A stretch of DNA of 64,000 bases, from contig NZ_LN681225.1 of the NCBI RefSeq assembly GCF_000953655.1, positions 3,051,501-3,115,500 of the forward strand. The letters are read 5' to 3'. The DNA is from Legionella hackeliae (lineage in GTDB: Bacteria; Pseudomonadota; Gammaproteobacteria; Legionellales; Legionellaceae). The notes beneath the pieces were generated by a model that was given only the letters and a program-made list of their open reading frames with translations, did no database searches and had not been told where the DNA came from. Shown in pieces: positions 16,540-28,237 of the stretch. Within the stretch, counting starts at the first letter, position 1, and each line of letters opens with the position of its first letter. Position numbers and translations under genes: made by a program.

Positions 16540-19500
16540 ATGCTAGAACGGTATTTCAGGCTCTTCAATAAAGAACGATATCTCAAACTGCTTGATAATT
16601 TTAAAGAGCAAGACATCGCCTCGTTTCTAAAAGAGTTAAGAGGAAAAATCACCACGACTCTCCAAAGCCACTTTCTTAGCATACAAGCAAGACCTTTTTT
16701 TCTTAAGCCTAATACAGAAGGCGAACCATTCACCAATTTTGATGCTGAACCCAGGCAAATTGTCCAGCTAAAACAACTTATTAATGCACTCTATCACGCC
16801 CAATTAGCATTTGAAGATCTACAGTCGGTAAACTTCAGGGACGGTAATAAAAAAATTCAAGATGCTAAAAAGCTCTACTATAAGACGATTGAACATGGGT
16901 ATAAGGCAAGTTATTTATTAACCCATCTCGACATCGATTTTAATGAGATTTTTAAAAGCGAAATTCAACGTGCCTTACAGCTTCTAGCCCCAGTAAAAGC
17001 CTTTGCTGATTCTTATAAAGATGGAGCCATTGAATTTACTTCTGCCGTAAAGAATTATCCGATAGGTTATAAAGCTGGTCTGACTGGTGGTATCGCAATA
17101 GCACAAATGAAGCCCAACAATGATGGAAATTATGATTACGATTTCCTTGCTCATTTTGGGGCAGTTTTACCTGGATATATCCAACAGTTAACAGCTTATT
17201 TGCACCGTTATGGACCACAGATTACCACGTACCAACCGACAATAGATAAAGCCAAATTAGATGAATTGCAGGAACAAGCATTTAAGCTACTAAATTCCAT
17301 TGAAAATCTGCAAAGCGACGACCTGTTTATTTCATTTAAGGCTTTAAACTACATTCGCATTATTCGCGAAATCATTAACCTATCTACGAGCAGTCTTGAG
17401 CAAATAGGTTATGCCAATAAATCATCCCAAGATATCATTCGTCACAATATGAGACGATTAAAATATGAATTGCTACCTGAGTTGTTTAGTCTCGCAGATC
17501 GCTTGGAAGACGAAACCTTGTTAAGCCCAGGAACTCTTTCTCGACCGTTAATGACTCACATTAAACCTTTTTACCAATTAATGTGTGGTTATGCAGCAAA
17601 AGTTGTTGATTTCGCCGCAGAAGGGGAGGAGTTGCAAACTATTGAAGATACCCATTTTGTTAATTTGCGCCTTGAGAAAACTCGACAACGGATAGCAACC
17701 TGTCGCTCGAATGTAAAAAAATTAGACTCAGCCCAAGCTGCATTCAACAATTTTTTTGCTGTTATTGAAAACCATCAATATAAAAGCTACTCGTTATTAA
17801 ATCTTCCTAGAGAACAGAAGGAGATTTTGAAGTTACATTATAAATTCCTCCTACCCTATGTTAAAGCGATTGATCCTGAATTATCCAACCTAATCATTAG
17901 AGATTTATTAGACAACAAAGTCTATACCCGCAAACTGACAAGACCGGTGCGCTTATTTACAGGCGAGGCGGAAGCTGTGGCCGTTGCAAGTTTGCTTCCT
18001 CTAAAAGCTAAACTGCAAACTGCATTGACGAAGGAGTTGGCTACTAATACCCTTCATATCGAATTAAATAACGATATCATTTATTCTGTTGAAAATTACG
18101 ACAATGTTGATATTTATCCTTATAAGAAAAAATCGGAATTAACCAGTTTTAATGAAGCAAAAATTTTAGGAATTAATCCCGCCTCAATAGACCAGCAGCA
18201 TCTGACATTTAGTCGAGATCCCGATAATGTATGGATAATCAATTCCGAAGCACTGACATTAGAACAAACAGAAGCATTAGCGCATTACTACGAAAGAAAA
18301 TTTCTGCAGCTTAAAGAAACCCAAACGGCGTTAATAAATTTTTTAACTTTCCTGAGTGATGTCCATCAAAATCCGAATAAAGAAGTCGATAAACCTAAAG
18401 TAAAAGCACAGTTACGTCGATGGTATAGTCTATTTCAGCCTTATTTAGTTGAAAATCTACCCATAGCTAAAAAAGCCAGGGAACAAGACAAAGCCATTAT
18501 TGAATTATTATCTGACAAATTTTTGCTAAAAGATGGATTAAAACCAACCACTGTTATTGATTGTTTTACTGATGAGAACGTGACACCAATATTGGCGCAC
18601 TTTGAATGTATGCTTGCCACAGCAAAAGAGCGAGCGAACCTTTATACGCAACTCACTGTACAAAAATATGAGAACAAAGTTTGCGCTCAAGAATTGCATC
18701 CTGATACCAATATAAGTGCACGAGCAAATTTTGTACTCAAACATACTGAGTATTCTAAAGCCATCGCCTCCTATCGTGAGTCATTATTTAAATTAACCCA
18801 TGTTTTTAATAAAACACTCCGAGGTAAATTAAAACCAGCAGCAGAGGGGCTCCCCTTTCCAGAGGTGGAAAATGCAGAGCTTGTTCACTTTGAGGCTCAA
18901 CAGGCTCTTGGCATTAAACGTATTTTTAATGCTTTGTTTCACATCGAGAAAATCTGTAGAGAGCTTGAAAGCTTAGACCAAAAAGGTAGTCAATCTCTCT
19001 ATGTTTACCATCTGATTCAAGCTAAAGGTCATATTGATGACATCCTCGATCATGCCAAAGCCTTAGCCAATGATCCTCATTTTGCGTTGATTGGAGCTGA
19101 ATTAAAAGACCAAGCCATTGTTATTTACAATGCTTTTATGAAGCAAAAGGACACCTACGTTGTCGGAAGTGAAGAAGTTAAGCTAACCGAGCCTAGATAT
19201 CAAAATAAAATTGTGAAATACAGTGGCCTTTGGTATTCACTACGTAGTTTTATGCTTATCCCTGAACATATTAATGCTGCATTATATAATCAGGACTTAT
19301 CGGATGAAACCAAAAAGCAAGTCAATGAGCGAACTAAGCTGGCAGCACTCAATATTGAAGGCATTATTGAAAATTCGAACTCCTATTTTAACTTACTCCT
19401 TCAAACCCCTACCATGTATCGCCTTTATAAAGAACTAAAGGCCAAGCTTGAGCAGTTTACACAGCTTTCTTATGAAGCCGCGATGGATCATTTAGAAGAA

Positions 19501-21198
19501 CTGAATAACGATCTATTCGTCCGTATCTTAAAAGAAACTGACGAATGGGAAGACAGGTTAGGATTAGAACCAGGCTTACTGGCAAAACCAATGAAAGCTG
19601 TTCTTGATGAATTCCATCAAGGATTGATTGAGCCACTTAACCTCGACTCTCAAGAACATTTATCGTTATTATGCACATTAGCCCCACTTACTCATCGAGT
19701 TGAAGCAGCTAAAGATCGGCTAAAAGCTGCAACCGCCAAGATGTTACCTCTCAAAAATGATCCAGCATTAACGATTGACATCGACGCTTTAACTGATGAT
19801 AAATTTACTCCGGAAAAAATATCTTTAGCTAACAAATATGCTTTGGTTAGAGCCTTTACCCAAGAGGTAAAGCTCTATCTTAACTTTAACTCCGGCCTCC
19901 CTCCCTCCATACTTGCAAATGAAATTAATAAAGCACGCTTAATTAAACTTTATAAAGCATTACAACCTATTCTTCTTGCGGAGCGACATAAGTTAGGTTG
20001 GGTATCTCAACCAGTAGAGCCCCAATTCCAGGGCATTGAAGATTTTTTACAACACCATGTTCCTATACCTCCCAGCATTGGAGAGTCTCCAAAGCAGCCG
20101 GAAGTCGATGGCGAAGGATTTATTAAATTTACCTCAGATAAGTTTCAACCTACAGACGATAATGCACTAGAGATTGAGTTAGAAGATTTTTCTATAGAGA
20201 GCAGGCGGCTTAAAGAAATAGCCACCTCTACCAGGAAAGAGGCTGATGCATTCAAAAATATTGTTGGTATGGCCAAGACTTTGCTACACCATTATGAAGG
20301 TGAAGATAATTCAATTCAGTTTGAAATTGCAACGCTGCAAGGAAGAATTGCTTATCTTGAAAACTGTAAAGATGAGCAACATAACCAGAATGAAGTCATC
20401 CGAGAAAACTACACGAAAAGAGCATTTGCACGTGAATTTAACCGGCTAACATCACGATATAGCCTTTATCATTTGCGAGAAGAATACAATACTGCACTGG
20501 GTAATTTTCTATCCACGAAAGAACTTCAAATCATCGAGGAAGCAAAACTTGCTCAAGATATTAATGCTGAAATTAAACGTTTATTAGAAGCGCAGGTTGA
20601 AGAGTTTGAACGTCTTAATTACTCTAAATATATCCAATTTGAAGCGGTGGTAAGTGCGCTCGAGCAATTTAAAGCCTATCTAGGTAAGGCAAATAGAGAG
20701 ATAGGCTCAGCTGAGCTTATTAGAAATTCTGATGGCAAGAAGAGAACTTTGTTCTACGAAACTGCAGAAACTCTACAGTTGAAAACAGACTTGATTGATC
20801 CATTAATCAAAATTGCTAGCAGTAAAGCACCTATAGAAAGACGTTTGGCTGATATTAAAGCTGAAGTCGAAAAACCCTCATTTATTGCGACCATGCAAAA
20901 ACACCGTCATTATAATACATTCAGTTTTGCCTGGATTAAACAATGTATTATCTCTTTACTCTCAGCGCTGAATCTTTATACTCCAAAATATAAAACGCTT
21001 CTTAAGAATCTTGAAAATACTGTTGAGCAAAATTCACTTATATCTATTTCTTCTGCAACTAACTCGTCAGCAAATCGTTTTGGTCTTTTTGGCACAGGCA
21101 CCTCAAACAACATTGATCGCGGCTATGTCTTACCGCAGCCCATAATTCCTAATCATGATGAACACCAGCCTCCTAATCCTATCCCCGCTTTTAATTAG
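16540..21198 (+). CDS. 1552-residue helical protein, candidate Dot/Icm effector
   Basis: A very large, mostly helical, soluble protein with no signal peptide and no clear membrane segment. No known catalytic motif was recognised. It looks internally duplicated. LRGK at residues 33-36 recurs at 760-763 before a similar helical stretch (INALYH / FNALFH). The block near residues 310-400 (ELLPELFSLADRLEDE, then PGTLSRPL) resembles that near 991-1060 (DLFVRILKETDEWEDR, then PGLLAKPM). The tail is Pro/Asn-rich (HQPPNPIPAFN). The ribosome site is weak and the ATG is the first after the predicted -10. A PmrA box upstream and its lineage-specific look suggest a type IV-secreted effector. That is inference; host function is unknown. 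Confidence 0.75.
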   Translation: MLERYFRLFNKERYLKLLDNFKEQDIASFLKELRGKITTTLQSHFLSIQARPFFLKPNTEGEPFTNFDAEPRQIVQLKQLINALYHAQLAFEDLQSVNFRDGNKKIQDAKKLYYKTIEHGYKASYLLTHLDIDFNEIFKSEIQRALQLLAPVKAFADSYKDGAIEFTSAVKNYPIGYKAGLTGGIAIAQMKPNNDGNYDYDFLAHFGAVLPGYIQQLTAYLHRYGPQITTYQPTIDKAKLDELQEQAFKLLNSIENLQSDDLFISFKALNYIRIIREIINLSTSSLEQIGYANKSSQDIIRHNMRRLKYELLPELFSLADRLEDETLLSPGTLSRPLMTHIKPFYQLMCGYAAKVVDFAAEGEELQTIEDTHFVNLRLEKTRQRIATCRSNVKKLDSAQAAFNNFFAVIENHQYKSYSLLNLPREQKEILKLHYKFLLPYVKAIDPELSNLIIRDLLDNKVYTRKLTRPVRLFTGEAEAVAVASLLPLKAKLQTALTKELATNTLHIELNNDIIYSVENYDNVDIYPYKKKSELTSFNEAKILGINPASIDQQHLTFSRDPDNVWIINSEALTLEQTEALAHYYERKFLQLKETQTALINFLTFLSDVHQNPNKEVDKPKVKAQLRRWYSLFQPYLVENLPIAKKAREQDKAIIELLSDKFLLKDGLKPTTVIDCFTDENVTPILAHFECMLATAKERANLYTQLTVQKYENKVCAQELHPDTNISARANFVLKHTEYSKAIASYRESLFKLTHVFNKTLRGKLKPAAEGLPFPEVENAELVHFEAQQALGIKRIFNALFHIEKICRELESLDQKGSQSLYVYHLIQAKGHIDDILDHAKALANDPHFALIGAELKDQAIVIYNAFMKQKDTYVVGSEEVKLTEPRYQNKIVKYSGLWYSLRSFMLIPEHINAALYNQDLSDETKKQVNERTKLAALNIEGIIENSNSYFNLLLQTPTMYRLYKELKAKLEQFTQLSYEAAMDHLEELNNDLFVRILKETDEWEDRLGLEPGLLAKPMKAVLDEFHQGLIEPLNLDSQEHLSLLCTLAPLTHRVEAAKDRLKAATAKMLPLKNDPALTIDIDALTDDKFTPEKISLANKYALVRAFTQEVKLYLNFNSGLPPSILANEINKARLIKLYKALQPILLAERHKLGWVSQPVEPQFQGIEDFLQHHVPIPPSIGESPKQPEVDGEGFIKFTSDKFQPTDDNALEIELEDFSIESRRLKEIATSTRKEADAFKNIVGMAKTLLHHYEGEDNSIQFEIATLQGRIAYLENCKDEQHNQNEVIRENYTKRAFAREFNRLTSRYSLYHLREEYNTALGNFLSTKELQIIEEAKLAQDINAEIKRLLEAQVEEFERLNYSKYIQFEAVVSALEQFKAYLGKANREIGSAELIRNSDGKKRTLFYETAETLQLKTDLIDPLIKIASSKAPIERRLADIKAEVEKPSFIATMQKHRHYNTFSFAWIKQCIISLLSALNLYTPKYKTLLKNLENTVEQNSLISISSATNSSANRFGLFGTGTSNNIDRGYVLPQPIIPNHDEHQPPNPIPAFN

Positions 21199-21259
21199 TT
21201 AACCAAACCAGACTTTTTGTAGCATAATTACCGTTTAAGAGAGACCATTTGTTTATCTC

Positions 21260-21916
21260 ATGCCTAAGTTAATTTTATTTTTTGTAGGATTGATAATGAG
21301 CTTAACTATTCATGCCCTTGAAATTGTTACTATTGAACAATCACAATTTATACCCATGCTAAAAACACCTGCCGAGACAGTTACTTTCCCGTTGTCAGCA
21401 GATAATTTAGCGTTAATACAAATGATGAAAGAAAAATTATTTCAACTTGGTGGTGTTGGCCTTGCAGCACCCCAAGTCAATCATCATCAACAAATTGTTG
21501 CCATTTATATTCCCGAAGATGCCGCACTCTTGAGGAACAACGTAATCCCCTATGCTATGCACATCTTAATTAATCCTTCTTATCAGGGCATAGAGGCTGA
21601 AGGATTTGTTGACGACTTTGAAGCTTGCTATTCCGTTGCCAGTAAAGCAGGAAAAGTACCCAGGTATAAAAAAATACATCTACATTATTACGATGAAAAT
21701 GGAGTAGAACATAAAACTACTGAATCAGGATTTTATGCTCGGGTTTTGCAACATGAAATTGATCACTTAAAGGGCTTACTTATAACCGATAGACTAACAC
21801 CAGATTGCATTCAAGGAAGTGTTGATGACATGATGGCCCTACGCCGGGCAGAATTAACAGACGTACAAAAGGAACGATTTGATGAGCTTATGAAGAGAAA
21901 ATTCAAAAACAAATAG
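21260..21916 (+). CDS. Peptide deformylase homologue, possibly exported
   Basis: A metal-dependent deformylase-fold protein of 218 residues. Motif 1 is GVGLAAPQV. Motif 2 reads EACYS (residues 121-125) instead of the usual EGCLS, keeping the metal-binding Cys123. Motif 3 is HEIDH (residues 165-169), complete. The first 20 residues (KLILFFVGLIMSLTIHA) look like a signal peptide, which is unusual for an enzyme that acts on nascent chains. However, AGGA sits 6 bases before an internal ATG at 21296, and starting there would remove most of that peptide. It could be an accessory deformylase; it need not be the main housekeeping one. Confidence 0.8.
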   Translation: MPKLILFFVGLIMSLTIHALEIVTIEQSQFIPMLKTPAETVTFPLSADNLALIQMMKEKLFQLGGVGLAAPQVNHHQQIVAIYIPEDAALLRNNVIPYAMHILINPSYQGIEAEGFVDDFEACYSVASKAGKVPRYKKIHLHYYDENGVEHKTTESGFYARVLQHEIDHLKGLLITDRLTPDCIQGSVDDMMALRRAELTDVQKERFDELMKRKFKNK

Positions 21917-21923
21917 GAGTGCT

Positions 21924-21960
21924 CAGTCATAGTATCATCGCAGAAATAACACTATGACTG
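21924..21960 (-). terminator. Hairpin after sucD, weak terminator candidate
   Basis: A 10-bp inverted repeat (cagtcatagt / actatgactg) with a 17-base loop lies between the convergent deformylase-like gene and sucD, 9 bp past the sucD stop. No strong T-run follows. Confidence 0.4.
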
Positions 21961-21968
21961 ATTGCTTA

Positions 21969-22844
21969 TTACCAGCCGGTAACTTCGGCAATAGCATCAC
22001 CTAAATCAGCGGGTGAACGTACAGTCTTAACCCCAGCAGCTTCAAGTGCGGCAAATTTCTCTGCAGCAGTTCCCTTACCTCCAGAGATAATTGCTCCAGC
22101 ATGCCCCATACGCTTACCGGCAGGGGCAGTAACCCCAGCGATATAAGAAACCACAGGCTTCCTCACATTGGACTTAATAAATTCAGCAGCTTCTTCTTCT
22201 GCAGAACCACCAATCTCACCGACCATAATAATGGCCTCTGTTTGTGGATCCTTTTCAAAAAGAGCCAGAGCATCAATAAAATTGGTACCAGGGATAGGAT
22301 CTCCACCAATTCCTATACAGGTACTTTGACCAAAACCTTTATCCGTAGTTTGCTTAACGGCTTCATAAGTTAAAGTACCAGAACGAGAAACAATACCCAC
22401 TTTACCAGGCAGGTGTATGGAGCCTGGCATAATACCGATTTTACATTCCCCAGGGGTAATGATTCCAGGACAGTTAGGACCAATGAGGCGAGCCTCTGTG
22501 TTATTCTCCAAATAAACTTTTACTTGAAGCATATCAAGAACAGGTACACCTTCAGTGATGCAAACAATTAACTTAATACCAGCATCGGCTGCTTCAAGAA
22601 TTGAATCTTTGCAAAATGGTGCTGGTACATAGATAACAGACGCATCAGCACCTGTTTCTTGCACAGCATCCCGCACAGTATTAAATACTGGAAGGCCTAA
22701 ATGTTTTTGACCACCTTTTCCTGGAGTAACCCCGCCTACCATACATGTGCCATAAGCAATTGCTTGCTCAGAATGGAAGGTACCTTGCTTGCCAGTAAAA
22801 CCTTGGCAAATTACTTTTGTTTGTTTATTTACTAATACGCTCAT
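21969..22844 (-). CDS. sucD: Succinyl-CoA synthetase alpha subunit
   Basis: With SucC, converts succinyl-CoA to succinate in the citric acid cycle while making a nucleoside triphosphate. The 291-residue protein has the CoA-binding Rossmann region ([28 protein letters not shown]), the GPNCPGI motif, and the active-site His in [16 protein letters not shown]. It is the last gene of the sdh-suc operon, 63 bp after sucC. Confidence 0.97.
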   Translation of the reverse strand: MSVLVNKQTKVICQGFTGKQGTFHSEQAIAYGTCMVGGVTPGKGGQKHLGLPVFNTVRDAVQETGADASVIYVPAPFCKDSILEAADAGIKLIVCITEGVPVLDMLQVKVYLENNTEARLIGPNCPGIITPGECKIGIMPGSIHLPGKVGIVSRSGTLTYEAVKQTTDKGFGQSTCIGIGGDPIPGTNFIDALALFEKDPQTEAIIMVGEIGGSAEEEAAEFIKSNVRKPVVSYIAGVTAPAGKRMGHAGAIISGGKGTAAEKFAALEAAGVKTVRSPADLGDAIAEVTGW

Positions 22845-22907
22845 TGCTAGCCTCGAAAATGAAGTTCAGAAGCTTTCATCCTTGTGATGAAAGCGTTCTA
22901 ATGATAA

Positions 22908-24068
22908 TTAGGCAACTGCCGCCACAATTTTCTTCGCTGCATCAGTCAAGCTGTTTGCCGCGATTACATTCAAATCACTTTTATTTAAAATATCGGCGCC
23001 TAATTGAGCATTATTGCCTTCGAGACGCACAACTACAGGAACTTTTACATCGACTTCCTTCACTGCTGCAATAATACCATCAGCAATTAAATCGCAACGC
23101 ACAATACCACCAAAGATATTGACTAAAATTCCTTTCACATTTTTATCGGACAGAATTATTTTGAATGCCTCACTCACACGTTCTTTAGTAGCACCACCGC
23201 CAACATCCAGGAAGTTTGCGGGTTCACCACCGTGTAGTTTAATCACATCCATTGTTGCCATCGCCAAACCGGCGCCATTAACCATACAACCAATTGTGCC
23301 ATCCAGAGGAATATAATTTAGCTCCCAGTCCGTTGCTCTATTTTCACGCTCATCTTCTTGAGTCGCATCACGCATAGCTTTCAATTTAGGTTGGCGATAA
23401 AGCGCATTACCATCCACATTGATTTTGCCATCCAGGCACAGCAAACGTTCAGATTTGGTGACAACCAATGGATTAATTTCCAGAAGACTTAAATCACATT
23501 CTACAAACATCTTGCCTAAAGCCATCATCAACTGAGTGAATTGTTTAATTTGTTCATCCGTTAGTCCTAACTTAAAGCCTACATCGCGACACTGAAAAGG
23601 CATAACACCGACGAGTGGATCGACAATAACCTTGAAAATTTTCTCAGGCGTTTCATGTGCGACTTTTTCAATTTCTACACCACCTTCTGTAGACGCCATA
23701 ATAACTACACGACGTGAAGCTCTATCAACAACAGCCCCTAAATACAATTCTCGTGCGATATCACAAGTTTCTTCAACTAGAACCGCATTAACGGGTTGTC
23801 CTTTTGCATCAGTTTGGTAAGTAACCAGGCGTGTTCCTAACAGTGATTTGGTAACAGAGGCCAGTTCCTCTTTAGTAGAAACTAATTTCACGCCACCAGC
23901 CTTACCGCGCCCCCCCGCATGGACTTGTGCTTTAACAACCCATCGCGGAGTAGCTAATTGGGCTGCCACTTGCAGTGCATCTTCTACACTATAAGCAACC
24001 TGACCATTTGGAACTGGCAAACCGTAGCTGGCAAACAATTGCTTTGCCTGGTATTCATGTAAATTCAT
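22908..24068 (-). CDS. sucC: Succinyl-CoA synthetase beta subunit
   Basis: An ATP-grasp subunit that binds nucleotide and succinate. The 386-residue protein begins [16 protein letters not shown]. It has [17 protein letters not shown] for nucleotide binding, LEINPLVV, and the succinate-loop motif [11 protein letters not shown]. The ATG at 24068 matches the universal family start; an ATG three codons earlier is also in frame. It lies 63 bp upstream of sucD and 65 bp downstream of sucB. Confidence 0.97.
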   Translation of the reverse strand: MNLHEYQAKQLFASYGLPVPNGQVAYSVEDALQVAAQLATPRWVVKAQVHAGGRGKAGGVKLVSTKEELASVTKSLLGTRLVTYQTDAKGQPVNAVLVEETCDIARELYLGAVVDRASRRVVIMASTEGGVEIEKVAHETPEKIFKVIVDPLVGVMPFQCRDVGFKLGLTDEQIKQFTQLMMALGKMFVECDLSLLEINPLVVTKSERLLCLDGKINVDGNALYRQPKLKAMRDATQEDERENRATDWELNYIPLDGTIGCMVNGAGLAMATMDVIKLHGGEPANFLDVGGGATKERVSEAFKIILSDKNVKGILVNIFGGIVRCDLIADGIIAAVKEVDVKVPVVVRLEGNNAQLGADILNKSDLNVIAANSLTDAAKKIVAAVA

Positions 24069-24133
24069 CGTTAGCACCCTTTAAAAAGCAAAACCCGTCA
24101 ATGCGGGCCTTGCGGTTAAATTTCATTTAAAAA

Positions 24134-25345
24134 TTAAACGTTTAGCAGTAAGCGCGAAGGGTCTTCAAGTAATTCTTTGACACTTACTAAAAATTGGACT
24201 GATTCTTTACCATCAATTAAACGATGATCATAGGATAATGCCACATACATCATCGGACGAATCACTATTTGACCTTTTTCTACAACAGGTCGATCCTCAA
24301 TCTTATGCATTCCAAGGATACCAGTTTGAGGGGGATTGATAATTGGCGTTGCTAATAAAGAGCCAAAAACTCCACCATTTGTGATAGTGAAGGTACCACC
24401 TTGCATTTCCTCCATAGACAACTTACCTTGTCTGGCACGATTTGCAGAATCAGCAATCGATTTTTCCATATCAGCCATGCTCATTTGATCGGCATCACGA
24501 AGCACCGGAACCACTAAACCGCGCTCTGTCGATACAGCAATACCAACATCGTAATAGCCATGATAAACAATATCTTGACCATCAATTGATGCATTCACTG
24601 CAGGGAAGCGTTTTAATGACTCTACTACAGCCTTGGTAAAAAATGACATAAAGCCGAGTTTAACACCATGTTTTTTCTCAAAGTGATCTTTGTATTGGGC
24701 ACGTAAATCCATAACAGCTTTTAAGTTAACTTCATTGAAGGTCGTTAACATAGCTGCATTATGCTGAGCTTGCACTAAACGCTCTGCAATTTTTGCCCGT
24801 AGTCTTGTCATCGGTACACGACGTTCTTCTCGTGCACCCATTGGCATAGGCTGAGGTTGTTTTTCTGGAGTAGATTTTGTAGTTTTCTCACGATTGGTTT
24901 CAATATAAGAAATTACATCTTCTTTCGTAATTCTACCGTCTTTTCCTGAGCCTGAAATTTGTCCCGGTTGCAAATTGTGTTCTGCAAGCATCCTTCTTAC
25001 AGCAGGTCCACTTGCTTTCTCTTCAGCATCTATGGTTTCAGATTGCTCTTTCGCTGCTGGTTTTTCTTCTTTCACTGGCTGTTGTTTCGTGCTGCTTGCA
25101 GCAGCTCCTTGAGCTTCGATACGCGCCAGGATTTGTGCAGATTCAACGGTATCTCCTTCTCTAAAGAGAATTTCTTTAAGAATACCATCGGCAGGAGCGG
25201 GCACTTCAAGAACAACTTTGTCTGTCTCCAAATCAAGGAGATTTTCATCACGAGTGACCATATCACCAATTTTTTTATGCCAGGCAGCGATTGTGGCATC
25301 TGCTACCGACTCAGGTAAGGCAGGTACTTTAACTTCAATAGACAT
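24134..25345 (-). CDS. sucB: Dihydrolipoyllysine succinyltransferase (2-oxoglutarate dehydrogenase E2)
   Basis: The core acyltransferase of the 2-oxoglutarate dehydrogenase complex. Its 403 residues hold one N-terminal lipoyl domain with the lipoylated Lys in ETDKVVLEV, an Ala/Pro/Glu-rich linker, an E1/E3-binding domain ([19 protein letters not shown]) at about residues 112-145, and a C-terminal catalytic domain ending with SYDHRLIDG. It lies 35 bp after sucA. The E3 subunit (lpd) is not in the window, which is usual. Confidence 0.97.
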   Translation of the reverse strand: MSIEVKVPALPESVADATIAAWHKKIGDMVTRDENLLDLETDKVVLEVPAPADGILKEILFREGDTVESAQILARIEAQGAAASSTKQQPVKEEKPAAKEQSETIDAEEKASGPAVRRMLAEHNLQPGQISGSGKDGRITKEDVISYIETNREKTTKSTPEKQPQPMPMGAREERRVPMTRLRAKIAERLVQAQHNAAMLTTFNEVNLKAVMDLRAQYKDHFEKKHGVKLGFMSFFTKAVVESLKRFPAVNASIDGQDIVYHGYYDVGIAVSTERGLVVPVLRDADQMSMADMEKSIADSANRARQGKLSMEEMQGGTFTITNGGVFGSLLATPIINPPQTGILGMHKIEDRPVVEKGQIVIRPMMYVALSYDHRLIDGKESVQFLVSVKELLEDPSRLLLNV

Positions 25346-25380
25346 GGTTATACCTTCTTCTGTTATATTATTGTGCTCAG

Positions 25381-28185
25381 TTAATCTAATAGCGCCTGCT
25401 CAACTAATTCTTGTTGCTGCTGGGCATGTAATATTGGGCTTCCTACTGCAGGAGCTGCTGCAAACCCTCTTCCTGCATAGCTTAAAGATTGATCTTCATC
25501 TAAACAATCTTTCATATTATGTTGTGAAGAGAACCAAACTCCTTGATTCTGAGGCTCTTCCTGACACCAAATTACTTTTTTCGCATGCGGAAACTTCTTA
25601 AGCTCTTGAATCAATGCCTTTTTAGGGAAAGGATAAAGCTGCTCGATTCTAATAATAGCGACGTGGCTTAATTTATCATCACGACGTTTTTGGAGCAGAT
25701 CATAATAAACCTTACCGCAACATAACACTATCTTAGTAACTTTATTTGCGTCCAGATTATCAACTTCAGGTAATACTGTTTGGAATTGGCCTTTTGTTAA
25801 TTCATCCAATGATGACACTGCCAACTTGTGTCTTAGCAAGCTTTTTGGCGTCATTACAATCAATGGCTTCCGAAACTTCCGCAGCATTTGTCGACGCAAC
25901 ATATGAAACATTTGCGCAGGTGTTGTTGGAGTACAAACCTGAATATTGTGTTGTGCACATAATTGCATGAAACGTTCGAGGCGTGCAGAGGAATGTTCTG
26001 GCCCCTGCCCTTCATATCCATGAGGAAGTAACATAACAAGGCCACATAAGCGTCCCCATTTTTGCTCACCAGAGCTAATGAACTGGTCGATAACCACTTG
26101 TGCTCCGTTAGCAAAGTCACCAAACTGTGCTTCCCACAATACTAATGATGTGGGTTCAGAAGACGCAAATCCATATTCAAAAGCAAGAACAGCTTCTTCA
26201 GAAAGTACTGAATCAATAATAACAACTGGTTTATGCGGATTTGCTACTGTTTTTTCCAATGGAATATAAGATTCACCAGTTTGTATATCATGTAAAACCG
26301 CATGACGATGAGCAAAGGTTCCACGACCAGAGTCTTGCCCAGAAAGACGAACCCCATAGCCTTCATTTAACAAACTGGCATAAGCCATCGTCTCCGCATA
26401 ACCCCAATTCATTGGAATTTCGCCGGTAGTCATTTTTTCACGCTCGGTTAAAAGGCGTTTGACTACAGGATGTAGCTCGAAACCTTTGGGTAAATCACTT
26501 AATTTTTTAGACAATTCCTTAAGAGTATTGAGCGATATAGTGGTATCTGCTTTATCAGTCCATTTCGCGTTAATATAGGGAGACCAATCAATAGAAATTT
26601 TACCTTCATAATCACCATGGACAATATCAACTACAGCCTGTCCTTTATCTAATCTGTCCCGATAATCTTCAATCAGCTGATCAACTTCCTTTTGAGTTAT
26701 TAAATTTTGTGCAATCAATGCATCAGAATAAATTTCGCGCAGAGGCCGCATTGATTTAATTTTCTTATACATGGCAGGTTGAGTGACAGATGGTTCATCC
26801 GCTTCATTATGTCCATGACGGCGGTAGCAAACAAGATCTACCACTACATCGCGTTTAAATTTCATGCGGAATTCAAAGGCGATTTGAGTGGCAAAAACAA
26901 CCGCTTCAGGATCATCACCATTCACATGAATCACCGGAGCCTGAACCATTTTTGCTACATCAGTACAATATAGAGTTGAGCGTGCATCCAAAGGATTGCT
27001 TGTAGTAAAACCAATTTGGTTATTAATAACGATATGGATAGTACCACCCGTACAATAACCACGTGCTTGCGAAAAATTAAAGGTTTCCATGACAACACCT
27101 TGGCCTGCGAAAGCAGCATCGCCATGAATTACAACTGGAACGACTTTATTTTTATTCTCCAGGTCATTACGACGGCGCAGACGTGAACGCGCTGATCCCT
27201 CAACAACGGGCCCAATAATTTCTAGATGGGATGGGTTAAATGCTAATGCTACGTGAACAATAGCATTATCTTCAGTCCGTAAATCAGATGAGTAACCCAT
27301 GTGATACTTAACATCACCCGTACGCTCTGATTTAATTTTACCTTCAAATTCCTGGAAAAGTTGGTTAGGTTCTTTACCTAAAACATTAACCAACACATTT
27401 AAACGGCCACGATGCGCCATACCAACAACAAGCTCATTCACTGCGTTAGTCCCGCCTAAACGGATAAGCTCTTTCATCATGGGAATCAGTGAATCCCCAC
27501 CTTCAAGAGAAAAGCGCTTTTGACCAACATAACGTGTCCCTAAATAACGCTCAAGACCATCAGCAGCAATTAAGTCATTTAGAATTTCACGCTTTTTATT
27601 AACATTAAAATTGGGGCGCCCACGTACAGGTTCTAATTTCTTTTGCAACCACTCCGTCTCTTCATTATCGGAGATATGCATGTACTCAATACCGATGCTA
27701 CCACAATAGGTATCTCGGAGTGCCTGGTAAATTTCCCGCAAGGACATCTGAGTTCCATTAAAATATTTACCTGCAAAAAACTGGCGATCCATATCTGCTT
27801 CGCCAAGCTGGTGATAATTTAACTCAAGACTAGGTACGTGAATTCGCTCAGCCATTTCCAGTGGATCAAGTTTGGCTGCGTGATGGCCTTGAGCGCGGTA
27901 TGCATTAATTAAGTGAGCGACCTGATATTGTTTACTGTCTTCAGAAGCAACAATTGACATGCGTCTGCGATCGGCATTTTCCAAAAAATAATCACGAATA
28001 TCTCGATGCGAAATATCTTTTGTTGCACCATCCAGTTTAGGCAATGCATCAAACGTTGCACGCCAATCAGCTGGTACAGAATCAGGATCTGCTAGATAGT
28101 CTTCATATAAACCATCAACATACGCCATGCTCCCCCCCGATAAATAGGAAGAAGCCCATTGCTTTTGCAGGTCACTACCGCTCAT
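25381..28185 (-). CDS. sucA: 2-oxoglutarate dehydrogenase E1 component
   Basis: The thiamine-diphosphate enzyme that decarboxylates 2-oxoglutarate and passes the succinyl group to SucB. The 934-residue sequence includes the N-terminal E2-binding region ([20 protein letters not shown]), [11 protein letters not shown], and [30 protein letters not shown] and [13 protein letters not shown] follow in the cofactor domain, and [14 protein letters not shown] in the central region. The ATG at 28185 has GGAG 7 bases upstream; the frame reads back to 28227 without a comparable site. Confidence 0.97.
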   Translation of the reverse strand: MSGSDLQKQWASSYLSGGSMAYVDGLYEDYLADPDSVPADWRATFDALPKLDGATKDISHRDIRDYFLENADRRRMSIVASEDSKQYQVAHLINAYRAQGHHAAKLDPLEMAERIHVPSLELNYHQLGEADMDRQFFAGKYFNGTQMSLREIYQALRDTYCGSIGIEYMHISDNEETEWLQKKLEPVRGRPNFNVNKKREILNDLIAADGLERYLGTRYVGQKRFSLEGGDSLIPMMKELIRLGGTNAVNELVVGMAHRGRLNVLVNVLGKEPNQLFQEFEGKIKSERTGDVKYHMGYSSDLRTEDNAIVHVALAFNPSHLEIIGPVVEGSARSRLRRRNDLENKNKVVPVVIHGDAAFAGQGVVMETFNFSQARGYCTGGTIHIVINNQIGFTTSNPLDARSTLYCTDVAKMVQAPVIHVNGDDPEAVVFATQIAFEFRMKFKRDVVVDLVCYRRHGHNEADEPSVTQPAMYKKIKSMRPLREIYSDALIAQNLITQKEVDQLIEDYRDRLDKGQAVVDIVHGDYEGKISIDWSPYINAKWTDKADTTISLNTLKELSKKLSDLPKGFELHPVVKRLLTEREKMTTGEIPMNWGYAETMAYASLLNEGYGVRLSGQDSGRGTFAHRHAVLHDIQTGESYIPLEKTVANPHKPVVIIDSVLSEEAVLAFEYGFASSEPTSLVLWEAQFGDFANGAQVVIDQFISSGEQKWGRLCGLVMLLPHGYEGQGPEHSSARLERFMQLCAQHNIQVCTPTTPAQMFHMLRRQMLRKFRKPLIVMTPKSLLRHKLAVSSLDELTKGQFQTVLPEVDNLDANKVTKIVLCCGKVYYDLLQKRRDDKLSHVAIIRIEQLYPFPKKALIQELKKFPHAKKVIWCQEEPQNQGVWFSSQHNMKDCLDEDQSLSYAGRGFAAAPAVGSPILHAQQQQELVEQALLD

Positions 28186-28237
28186 ATATTGTCTCCAAAG
28201 GGGTGTACTTGGATCTAGCAAGTACAAAAAATCGCTA

